Shown here piece after piece: positions 35,708-45,685 of a stretch of DNA of 64,000 nucleotides; position 1 is the first letter of the stretch; each line of letters opens with the position of its first letter. The DNA comes from Eleusine coracana subsp. coracana (taxonomy: Eukaryota > Streptophyta > Magnoliopsida > Poales > Poaceae). A model generated the notes under the pieces. It searched no databases. It was not told where the DNA came from and was given only the letters and a program-made list of their open reading frames with translations. The translations under genes were made by a program, and so were the position numbers. The stretch covers positions 40,422,658 to 40,486,657 of the forward strand of contig CM064433.1 in NCBI GenBank assembly GCA_032690845.1. The letters are read 5' to 3'.

Positions 35708-35896
35708 TGTTAGACAGATTGTTAATGGGCTTAATGGGTAGTTATGTTATGCATGTATCGGGCCTTGTGCCGATGCACATTGTGCACCTGAGGCCTGCCG
35801 TACTCGGCTCCCTCCCTATATGTAATCGCCTTTCGTGCACCTATAATTTTATTGCGTATTCTCTCCAATACTTGTCACGCTTTAATGGTATCACAG
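35708..35896 (+). repeat. Putative short 5' LTR and primer site of the copia element
   Basis: TGTTAGACAG at 35708 is a typical copia LTR start. TGGTATCACAGG (35886-35897) is a near match to the tRNA-Met primer site and is followed by CCTCTACCGC. The 3' LTR limit (about 35876-35885) is ambiguous because no CA stands directly before the primer site, and the second LTR is missing, so this call cannot be verified here. Confidence 0.45.
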
Positions 35897-36000
35897 GTGG
35901 TTCGCTCCTGCGACCCCTCTACCGCTTCCGGAAACCCTAAACTCTAGCGCGTGCGCCGCCGCTGCCCTACTTCTCCATCTTTCGCCGCCGATCGCCCTGA

Positions 36001-37010
36001 TGAAGCCTCTCTCTGATGAGGAGCTCCGCGTGCGCGTTGCGGCCTTCACCCCCAAGGAACAATGCGAAGCTGCCCTGCCGGGAGGCCGAGCGCGACGAGC
36101 TCACCCATGTTAAGTCCGACCGGTGCACTGAGGAGGCCCGTGCTGCCGCCTGCGCTACCCAGATTGCATTTGCTATGGCCACCCTGCACACCCAGGCCAT
36201 TGGGATCCTCAACATCAAATCCCTCGTCCCTGTCATCCTCGACATCGACTCCTCCAACAACAACCGCTGGCGCGGCCTTGTTCTCAACACACTGGAATGA
36301 TATGCCCTAGCGGACCACGTTCTCGGGGTTATCGATCTCTCTGACGATGTCATCTAGCGACGCCTCGACTGAACGGTATTGTGCTGGCTCTATGGCACCA
36401 TATCGCCAGAACTACATGAGGTGGTCACCAACCACGCCGACGGGCCTCCCACCACTTGTCTCGCGTGGCTAGGTCATTCCCGGTAGTTCCTTGGCAACCG
36501 TGAGACTTGGGACATAACTGTTGATGCCGAGTTCTGCAGCATAGTCCAAGGCGACCTCAGCATCACAAAGTATTGTCGCCGCCTCAAGACCATCGCCAAC
36601 AAACTTGTTAATCTCGGTGAGCCAGTCCGCGAACGCATGATCGGGCTCAATGTCCTCCGCAGCTTGAACGAGCGCTACCAGCACCTTGCCGACCTCATCC
36701 AGCGGAAACGTCGTCGTTTCCCTAACTATGATGACCTCCACACCGATATCCAACTCATCGAGATGACGTCTAGGACCAAGCAGGCGGCTTCCCCTCAGGC
36801 CTTCGCTGCTGGAACCTCTCGCCAGCCCGCCACGATCACCCCTCCGGCCCCATCATCGGGCTCCCTCAGCACCGGCTCGGGCTCCTCCACCGGCGGCTCC
36901 GGCAACCGCAACAACTGTCGCCCTGGCAATAGAAGGAACTGTGGCGGTACCACGCCCTCTGTGGCCGGCCCCTCTGGTCGCTCTAGTGCTCGGCCCACCA
37001 TCCCTTAGCC
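36001..37010 (+). pseudogene. gag: copia gag, broken
   Basis: Fragments of the copia gag (UBN2-type) core in several frames: VIDLSDDVI, CWLYGTISPELHEVVTNHADGP, FLGNRETWDITVDAEFCSIVQGDLSITKYCRRLKTIANKL, and RMIGLNVLRSLNERYQHLADLIQ with NYDDLHTDIQLIEM (36637-36780). A Gly/Ser/Asn-rich tail follows (36800-37008). In-frame stops at about 36356, 36370 and 36483. No zinc knuckle was found. Confidence 0.78.
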
Positions 37011-37324
37011 CGACTAGCCTCACGGTTACAATCCCTTCACAGTGACCTTTCAGATGTGGGCTGGGCTAGATCCGCGTCATGCCGCCTCTCTTGGACAATC
37101 TAGGTCGCCTCAGGCTCTCCATGCCGGCTTGCCACATGCTGCTCCGCTGGCCAATCCGCCGCTTGCGCCCCTGCCAGTATTCTCAGCCTGTAGGCCAGGG
37201 CACCCCTGCATCCGCCATCAGGCTTCCTTGGCCCACCTGCTCCGCCTGGCTGGCTCGCCATCCCTGGTGGCGTCTCATGGGACCCGTCCATCCGCATGGC
37301 AAACTTCAACACCCTGACACTACA

Positions 37325-37669
37325 GCCACAGTAGGACTGGCTTTTCGACACCGGTGCAGAGACTCACATGACATCCAACTCCGGTACTCTTTCATCTCTT
37401 CCCCCCCCCCCCCCCCTTCTGCCTTCACACTGTCGAGTATCGTTGTCAGCGTTGGCTCTGCCTTACCTGTCACTAGCACCGGTTCTGTGACGTTGCCTCA
37501 TGCTCATGGTTCCTTCAACCTTCACAACGTCTTTGTTTCGCACACTTTACTTAGAAATCTCATATTTGTGCATCAATTCACCAAAGAAAATTCTTGTTCT
37601 ATTGAATTTGACCCTTTTGATTTTTCTGTGAAGGATTTCCGAACCAAGAACATGATCGTTAGGTGCAAT
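37325..37669 (+). pseudogene. copia protease and start of the GAG-pre-integrase region
   Basis: WLFDTGAETHMTSNSG (37338-37385) is the aspartic protease active site with DTGA intact. A 13-base C run (37391-37404) follows and probably caused slippage. The downstream segment (SVTLPHAHGSFNLHNVFVSHTLLRNLIFVHQF) is typical of copia, and the frame reaches IVRCN at 37669, where the hAT-type insertion begins. Codons resume as SSGSLYPL at 38422. Confidence 0.8.
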
Positions 37670-38413
37670 TAGGGATGAAAATGGATCGGATCGGAGCAGA
37701 TAATGTCTTTTCCATATCCTAATCCATTTTCTTACATCAGATTCGAAGCGGAGCAGATGACATGCGGATTCGGATATGGATGCGGATGTTTTTGGATGTC
37801 GAAAATGGGACGGATCCGGACCGGATGCGGATCAGAAACGGGAATTTTAATGTCGGATATAATACGTCTTTTAGTATAGAATTATATGGTGATTAATAAT
37901 TTAGAAAAGCATATTGAATAGCTAGGAGCACCCACATAGTAGCCAAGTAAACTATATGACCTAAACTACAAGTTATCACATTTTAAAATATCGAACACAC
38001 AAGTAAAAACTAAAAATCCCAAGAAAACTCCTTCAATTTCTACTTATTTCTCCGCTCTAGGCATGCCATGACGCCATTTTCAAGATTCATTATAACTGGA
38101 CATTAGTTTTACTTACAATGTTGATACTTATTATATATTTGATGAATTGATAGAAACATATTTGCATATATATTTATTGAGCCTTTAATATTGTCAGATA
38201 ATCCTATTTTGAACTTCGAATAATCCTCTTTAATATCTCGGATAATCCATATCCATCGGATTTTGCTAATCCCATATCCTAATCCGCATCCGCACATAAT
38301 CGAATTCGGATCGGATCAGAACCACTAGGATATCTAAATGTCATACCTAATCCTTAAAAATCGAATTTGGACCAGATCGGATCGGATAATTATCCACACC
38401 ACTTTCACCCCTA
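37670..38413. mobile_element. Non-autonomous hAT element (744 bp) with 8-bp target duplication
   Basis: Ends TAGGGATGAAAATGG and, in reverse complement, TAGGGGTGAAAGTGG, flanked by exact GGTGCAAT duplications (37662-37669 and 38414-38421). Subterminal GGATCGGATCGG-type repeats lie at both ends (37681-37830 and 38225-38390). The terminal sequence, 8-bp duplication and lack of coding capacity identify a hAT MITE-like element. Excising it with one duplication restores the copia frame across RCN-SSG. Confidence 0.95.
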
Positions 38414-38421
38414 GGTGCAAT

Positions 38422-39560
38422 AGCTCCGGGTCGCTCTACCCCCTCCTTTCGTTGGTGTTTTGTCCCCTCGCCCTCGCTGCTGGTACCTCCTCCACCCTTC
38501 GGCATCGGCGTCTCGGTCACCTTGGACATGAAGCTTTCTCCCGCTTAGTTGCTATGTCAGCCATCCCTTGCAATAAACATGAGTTAGACTCCTTCTGTCA
38601 TGCTAGTCAGCTCGGTCACCATGTTCGGTTCCCCTTTTCTTCTTCTAGCAGTCGTGCCATGAAAAACTTCGATTTAATACATTGTGATCTCTAGACATCA
38701 CATGTTATTAGTGTGTCTTGTTACAAATATTATTTAGTTGTTCTTGACGACTGCTCTCATTTTTTATGGACTTTTCCATTGCGCCAAAAGTCTTACACGT
38801 TCATCACTCTTTCTTGGTTTTTTGCCTATGTCCACATTCTGTTTGGCACCACCATTAAGAGTGTACAGTGTGACAACGGTCGTGAGTTCAAGAATTCATC
38901 CACTCGGTCATTCTTCCTCACTCACAGCATGCTTCTATGGATGTCATGTCCCTACACTTCCCCACAGAACGGCTAGGCCGAGCATGCTATTCGTACCACT
39001 AACGATATCTTGCACTCCCTCCTCATCCCGGCTAGTGCTCCGCTGTCCTACTGGGTCGAGGCTCTTCACACCGCCACCTACCTTCTGAATCGCCACCCCA
39101 CCAAAACCCTCACCTTCTCCACTCCCTACCACGCCCTCTACGGCACTCCACTATCCTATGATCACCTCTGCGTGTTTGGCTATCTATGTTATCCTAACCT
39201 CTCCGCCACCACACCCAATAAGCTCGCTACCCGCTCCACCCCTTGCGTCTTCCTTGCCTATCCGACCAAGCACAAGGGGTATCACTGTTTAGACCTGTCC
39301 ACTAATTGGCTGATTATCTCCCGCCATGTCGTCTTTGACGAGACCTCTTTTCCTTTTTCCGAGGTCTCCTCCCCGCCGTCATCCGACTTTGATTTCTTAA
39401 TGGAGTTTGATGTTCTGTGTGCTCCCCCTATTGCTCCTCCTGTTTCAGGTACCGCTCCTCTCATCGGCGCGCCTCCTGCAGCCCCGCCACCTACTCCTGG
39501 TGGTCCACACTACACGCACCAGCCCGCTGCCCCTGCTGCTCCCTAGCAGGCCATTGCCAG
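38422..39560 (+). pseudogene. copia integrase, broken
   Basis: Pre-integrase and HHCC region (GHLGHEAFSRL...SFCHASQLGHH, second Cys of the pair as Ser), then the core: HCDL-stop-TSHVISVSCYKYYLVVLDDCSHF (Trp replaced by TAG near 38694), VQCDNGREFKN (Asp codon 38872-38874), SPQNG-stop-AEHAIRTTNDILHSLL (Lys replaced by TAG near 38974), and a 178-codon open stretch 39010-39546 with YWVEALHTATYLLNRHPTKTL and the C-terminal FGYLCYPN...KGYHCLDLSTNWLIISRHVVFDE block. A Pro/Ala-rich spacer follows. Confidence 0.85.
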
Positions 39561-39885
39561 CAGCCCCTGCGCGTCTGCCGCTCCCACCATGGGTACTCCG
39601 CACTAAGTTGCTTCCCCTGTAGCTCCCCAGTAGGTCACTGCCAGTGGCCAGGTGCACGACACCCCGGTCGTGCCTGCCTCCTCCGATTGGTGGGTGCACC
39701 CATGCGCACCCCATCCCGGTCGCGCACGTGTTGTGCATGTGCCTCCTCCTGCTGTTACTACTGCTCAGCCCGACATGGTCCACGTGGAACCTCCCACGGC
39801 AATCATCGTGACCCCGACCGACAATGAGCATGGCATGGTGATTCACGGTAAACGAGGCTTTTGTTAGCCTGTTGTCCGCTTCAAC

Positions 39886-40665
39886 ATGCATGCCACACTG
39901 CTGTCCCTGGTACCGAAGACTTTTCGTAGTGCTCTTGCCGATCCAAATTGGCAGGACACCATGACTGACGCAATTTCAGCCCTTCTCTCCAACAACACCT
40001 GGGATCTTGTCCCTCGACCACCCAGTGCCAATGTTGTTACTGAGAAGTGGGTATTCAAGCACAAGTTCTGCTCTGATGGCTCTCTGGAGCGTTACAAGGC
40101 GTGTTGGGTCCTGGAGTTGATTTTTAAGAGACATTCCATCCAGTTGTGAAGCCTGCCACCATTCAAACCATCTTGACCATTGCTCTCTCTCATGATTGGC
40201 CAGTTCATCAACTTGACGTCAAGAATGCCTTTCTACACGGTTTGAAGCAAGCTTGACCGTTGCTCTCTCTCATGATACTGCTCGCCCAGATTTTGTTTGT
40301 CGTCTCAAGAAAAGTCTTACGGTTTGAAGCAAGCTCCCCGTGCATGGTACAGTTGGTTCACCACTCACATTCTCTCATTAGTCTTTGTGAGTGCTCTGTC
40401 CGACTCCTCACAGTTTGTCTACCACCGTGGTTCGACACCGTTTACTTGCTTGTCTATGTCGATGATATTGTGCTTATGGCCTCCTCTCCAGATCTTCTTC
40501 ATCGATTCATCACTGCTGTTTAGTGGGAGTTCTCTATGAAGGACCTTGGCCCTCTTCATCACTTTCTGGGACTCTCAGTGACACGCTAGGAGGGCATTTT
40601 TCACCTCTCTCAGCGTCAGTTTGCTCTCGAGATCCTTGATCCTGCCGGGACGGTTGACTGCAAGC
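39886..40665 (+). pseudogene. copia reverse transcriptase, broken and truncated
   Basis: ALADPNWQDTMTDAISALLSNNTWDLVPRP and NVVTEKWVFKHKFCSDGSLERYKA mark the RT start (39940-40110). VHQLDVKNAFLHG (about 40205-40240) holds the first catalytic Asp and LLVYVDDIVLMAS (YVDD codons 40455-40466) the other two, all intact. MKDLGPLHHFLGLSVTR and LSQRQFALEILDPAGTVDCKP follow. Sequence repeated at about 82-bp spacing (40173 and 40254; 40238 and 40320) scrambles the centre. Homology ends near 40665 at the gypsy junction. Confidence 0.85.
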
Positions 40666-41590
40666 CCAAATCCCAAATAGTGAGTACTCGTTCCCAACGC
40701 AGAGGGTGTAGGCCAAAATAAAACAATTTGATGCAATGAGTGATATACAGAATCTAGCCTGAGTACTAAAGTGGTAGAATCCTTCACCACTTTCCTGAAA
40801 GTGCAACTACTGCCGTAGGGGTGATCGGAGCAAGGAATTACGGGTTTTACACCATAGGTAAAAGCTGAAATTTAGATTAACCCGTTTTCGATGTGTTGAC
40901 TCGGACGGCCAAGATGGTATTGTCCGGAAATTTTTAAACCAAAATCTTCTTACTGATCGTATAGTCAGTTCATTCTCGATTCCAATAAATATTTGTTTAC
41001 ATGCCTTTGACTTTCAGGTGGAAAGATATTGATTTTTATATCGACGACCCGTTTGCTAAAATTTCAGTTTCTTGTTAATGTCTTGACGCTTTTTAATATT
41101 TTTCATTTATGCATATGATTTCAGCCTATCCGTCCTCACCAAATAAAATTCGGTCACGAATAGGACCATACGTGTAGTTGGTGGCAATCGATCTCTCAAG
41201 TCAGTCGTAACTACCCGTTTCTTACGAAAATCGTGGTTAGCATACCTGCAGAAGATTCATTCCAGAAACATTACATCAAATCAAGAGAAACGAGCCGAAT
41301 ATATTCCGTTATTATTGTCCTAGGGAAGGACACTGATGTTTTACGCAATCAGCCCGCGTTCACACCATTGTGCTAGCTTCCCATGTTACAGTCCACTGGG
41401 CGGGACACATACCTGCGTTGACGATGCCGTAGATACAGTATTTAAACAAACAACCTCCTACAGTTAGCTTTGCCACGTGGGTCATAACTATTAATAACCT
41501 ATTGGGCACATCCTCAAATGTTTGTTACAGAGTTTTCAAAAATATGTCTTTGAATATTGCACTATTCCCGAGATGGCTCTGATACCACGC
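40666..41590 (-). other. Truncated 5' leader of a Tekay-like element, joined to the shared LTR
   Basis: Minus-strand leader from the primer site (41576-41587) to the position just before the extra ORF. At 40666-40700 it matches the reverse complement of 56425-56465 (ACTCACT..TTGGG block). Everything further downstream in the element (ORF1, gag, pol) is missing, replaced by copia sequence. It lies on the opposite side of LTR 41591-45685 from the pol-bearing internal region. Confidence 0.85.
41576..41587 (-). promoter_or_regulatory. tRNA-Met primer binding site, left internal region
   Basis: Minus-strand TGGTATCAGAGC, three bases (GCG) from the LTR end, the same layout as at 48812 and 55578. 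Confidence 0.9.
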
Positions 41591-44500
41591 TGTCACGGAC
41601 CCGCCTTACCACGGAGGCGGCTCCGTTCCAGGATCTCCCTCGAGTGGCGACACGCGCTATGGCGTCCAATAGTACAATACATGACCGAGAAAAAAAAATA
41701 ATTGTAACAAGAACATAGGTGGGGAAACAGAATTTACATAAATCCAAAGTTATATTACAAACCAGAGTTTTGACAGAAATAAGTTGCGGAAGCGAAAGTT
41801 CAACATTTGGTTCACCAGTTCGACGGAATAGCTAAGATACAATCGCCCTCTCACGGCGACACACAGGGATCATCCTGGCCATAATAGGTGCTAGCTAAGA
41901 TACAATCGCCCTCTCACGGCGACACACAGGGATCATCCTGGCCATAATAGGTGCTTTGCCCAAGCACCATACCGGCAAGCATGGAACTAATCCTCATCTT
42001 TATTCGTGCACAACTCCCATTCGATGTTCCAGCAATCGGGGCGCTGGCCCTCCCAATGGAATCTCCCACCGCAGTGGCATTCACCATCCTGATCATCTGA
42101 AAACCACATAGAGCTACGCCCTGAGTAACTAATTTACTCAGCAAGACTGACCCGTCAAAATGGCCAACTATAGCCGACGCCTAGACATGCAAAGGCTGGG
42201 GATCGGGTTTATATTGCCAGAAAGCCAGCCTAGGAGTAGATCCTGATTTTATAAGTTTTAGCGACAAGTTAAGTTGTCATGCGGAATAATAAATTTAGTT
42301 TGCACTAAACCGATAACAATCATGGTTGCAATACAATCTTAAGAATTTCCAAACAGCAGTATTATACCCACTCATCATCTTAATGGCTTCCGACACTGTT
42401 CCGGAGCAGCGATCAAGTAGTACTCGTTACTGTGAGGGGCAGCGACTCGAATCGATTTACATCCTGCAGGAGAAACCTGCTTGCACGACCCATACGCGCT
42501 TCCCGGAAGCCGCATGGAGCAACCTTTCCCTCACGGTACCGCAGGGTCTTCCGGGTTCAGACTCCCCCAAGAAGGGTCCCCCATCGCGATGCGCCCCGTG
42601 CCGCCATCCGTGGGTGGATTGCTCCCTCCTCTCAGCCCCACTTCCACCAAAGAAGGGAGAAGGCTATCCTCAGACCAAGCGGTAGTCGTAGCTACGTCGG
42701 TTTACGGGGCCCATATCTCCAGCATGCAAACAGTACGTTCAAACTTGATCCCATGGACCGGACACGAGGCGTAGCCTTAGGTGACTCAGACGGGGCTACC
42801 TCCTTGAAGACAAGCTATCCTTCCCTTTCCACCTAGTTGCCCGTCCGGTCTTCATTGTGGTTCCATCCACCCTTTCCTTCATCCGATCTCGTTCCCCAGT
42901 GATAATATTTCCTATCTATGAGTGGTCTCCATACCAATCGATGAGTAGTCGTCCTAATTTAAGCAGAGCGACTACCGTCCTGAGGCTAATAATCGGGGAA
43001 AAAGGGACCTACTGCACGCTAGGGTTTCAATCAACTCCTATCACTTAATGCACAGGTAAACTTACATCCCAAGCGAGTGATAGAATAAAAATTTAAAACG
43101 GGAATAATGCACCAGGGCTTGCCTTGGGTCTGCTCTTGCTCAGCAACGGCACCTCCGGCTCCTTCTGGGTCCTGCTCCGGTCCCGTCTCCAAATGGTTCA
43201 CGGCGTGATCTATATGATGCAAAAGGGAATGCTATGAGAGAAGATTCATGGCACTTCCTCAATAAATACGTTAATGTACACTGTTATCGGTGGAATTAAA
43301 CAGGGTGCGATGATGCGTTCAATAGTATATCTTATTGAGTGGGGCACAAGGTGAGGGCGTTTCGTGTATTTCCTTCATGGACTCCAGTACTTGATCGCGA
43401 CGACGTCGCACCCTAGTACGGTGTGTTTGTGTGTGCCGAGGTGAAGCTATGCAAGTGATGTCCATGACCAGTAGGTGCTAATTAATTAGTATACTTGTGT
43501 GACAAGCGAAATCCTCGCAAGGTACTGAGTACCCGTGAACAGCCCTAGAGCGGAACCCTTTTTACCAACGGGTAAATTTGCACTCGGGGCATAATTTATT
43601 AAATTGACATGATTCTGATCTTCAAATGGGCAGGGGTGATTTATTATAATTAGGTTACACCAGGAGTGATTTAATTGTTAAGTATCACTATCATGCACCA
43701 AGCCAATAATTTCTATTAGTTATTATAAGGAAAGAGGCATTAAATTAATTTCAGCTAATATACAGAGAATTTCTTTATGAAACTTTTCCAGGGGGGACTA
43801 AAACTGTCAATCCTACTTGGTGACCAATTTTTAATATTTTATCCGCTTTCTGTAATTAATTATAATTTTATTAGTGTATTTCCTATTTATTTTAACCCTG
43901 ATATAAATATTACCATGCATGTGGTATTAGCATTTTTCAAAAACAGTACATGACTAGGGGAACTCAATTAATTTTAGTTTGCTAAAAAATAACTAATAAT
44001 GAATTAGTTATGGATTTATAAGTGTTTTCGTCATTTAATTAAATACTAACAATATAATTAACAAGCACTGTGATTTAGCATTTTTCCTTACTAGTACAAG
44101 TCCAGACAAGGCTAACAAAATTTATTTTACCACAAAATTCCTATTATTCAATTTACTATGCATTTTACCAGTTTAACCTATTTCTGGAAATGATTAAATC
44201 GAAAAATCCGATTTTTACATCGCAGGCCGCACTCCCGGCAGGCCATGGCTGCCTCGCCCGCGGGGGAGGTGCTCCTGGGCCAGATTCGGCCCAGGCGGGT
44301 ACGGCCTAGCGCCCGGCTGGCCCACTGGCCAGCTTGCCCGAGTCCCGCGCGCGCGCGCGCTCGTCGGAGCACGGCGGCACTGGCCGGGGGCTCGCCGCAG
44401 CCCGTTGCGGGCCCTGGCTCGAGCTGGTATTGGAGGGGAAAACGGTCTACTCGTCGTCGCGCACCCATCTAGGCGGTCGGCAACCGCCGGCGATGGCCGG

Positions 44501-45685
44501 GTAGGGTTCGGTGACGGCTAGCACGAAAAGGGGAGGGCGAAAAGGCTCAGGATCTTGCCGGAGAGCTTCATCGGAGCACGGAGAAGGGTGTCATCGAGTT
44601 TCCCCTGCGAGAGGGAGGCCGGGGATGCGGTCTCACCGGCGGGGTGGTGGCTGCGGTGGTCGGCGGCGGCCTCGAGCTACGAATCTAGGGGAAGCGGTGG
44701 AAGGATTCGTCCAATCAAAGCTCAAACGTGTGCGCGATTAAGAGGGCGAGCTCCTCGTGCGAGGAATCAAAAGTTGGCTCACCTCGGGGTGAATGCGGCA
44801 CGGGGGAACAGCTCGGGGTCGATTATCAGCGTCATGGAAGAACCGGGCCGATCTCCAAATGCCAGCCGAGCGATGCAGAGGGAACAGGTGCAGGGTCGTC
44901 GGGTTGTCCCGACGTTGCTCCCACAGGCTTGGATCGGGCTCCGGTGGGCGGTGGCGGCCAGGCGATGTGGGCAGAGGCGACGGCGGAGGCAGAGGCGACG
45001 GGAGAGAGAGAGAGAGAGAGAGAGCGAAGGAGTGAATGGGGGGGGGGGTGTGCGTTCGGACAGGGCGACAGAGGGGATGTCCGAACGTGCGCGTGGGGCC
45101 GTCGATCCGCGGCAACGGCCGTTGGCCGTACGCCGGCGACCACGCGGCGCGCGTCGGACCGGGCAACGCGGCTGCGGCCGAGTGTGTTTCTTCAGGGTCG
45201 CTGACAGGTGGGGTCCGCGGGGAGTTTTCTTTTTCATTTCTTTTTTCCATTCCTATCAGCCGACTGCATTTGTTATTTTTGATAGAATTAATCCATATCT
45301 GCTAAAATCAGACCAAAAATAGGGTAGGCTTCCCATAATGTGCTGGGTTTTATAAAAATACTAACTACCAACAGTTCCTAGTAAAATTTGATTAGGAATT
45401 TTATGAACAGAGCTGGTTTTCAACCATTCTAGCATTTATTTGAGGCCTTTATTGATGGATTAAAAATCTGAGAAACTTCCCAAAATTCTAATTGACCATG
45501 ACGAACAACATATAATTTTTGCAGTGGTGACTTTTACTGAAAATTTAGAACTTGCAGTGCAAAGGTCATTCCATTTGGTTTGAATTTGATTTGAATTGAC
45601 CACTTAATTTTCAAATTTTTAGTAATAGGATCTTGTGATGACTAAGTGTTGCTCTTGGGACCATGATGACACTAGGAGTGTCACA
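41591..45685 (-). repeat. Tekay-like LTR (4095 bp) shared by two internal regions
   Basis: Plus-strand limits are TGTCACGGACCC and GGAGTGTCACA. On its left is a primer site, as expected beside a 5' LTR; on its right is a polypurine tract (reverse complement of CCCTCCCCCCTTAAGG, 45687-45702) and the pol end, as expected beside a 3' LTR. It contains a 63-bp tandem duplication (41830-41955) and a GC-rich region (44230-45210) with CG and GA microsatellites. Closely related to 48827-51674. Confidence 0.92.
41830..41955. repeat. 63-bp tandem duplication inside the LTR
   Basis: The unit beginning AGCTAAGATACAATCGCC and ending CATAATAGGTGCT occurs at 41830 and again at 41893, apparently without a difference. 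The sister LTR at 48827 has one copy (from about 49066). Confidence 0.92.

Larger units (their letters stand above)
35708..40665 (+). mobile_element. Ty1/copia retrotransposon, decayed and 3'-truncated
   Basis: Order on the plus strand is putative short 5' LTR, primer site, gag, protease, integrase, reverse transcriptase. Integrase before RT is diagnostic of Ty1/copia. It is interrupted by a hAT-type insertion (37670-38413) and cut off at about 40665, where homology switches to a gypsy leader, so RNase H and the 3' LTR are missing. Many premature stops, several TAG where Trp, Lys or Gln is expected. Confidence 0.88.

Noticed and set aside
44555..45322. A 255-codon frame and overlapping frames in the LTR at 41591-45685
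   Set aside because: Low-complexity GC-rich LTR sequence with GA and CG microsatellites; no motif, and not preserved in the sister LTR.
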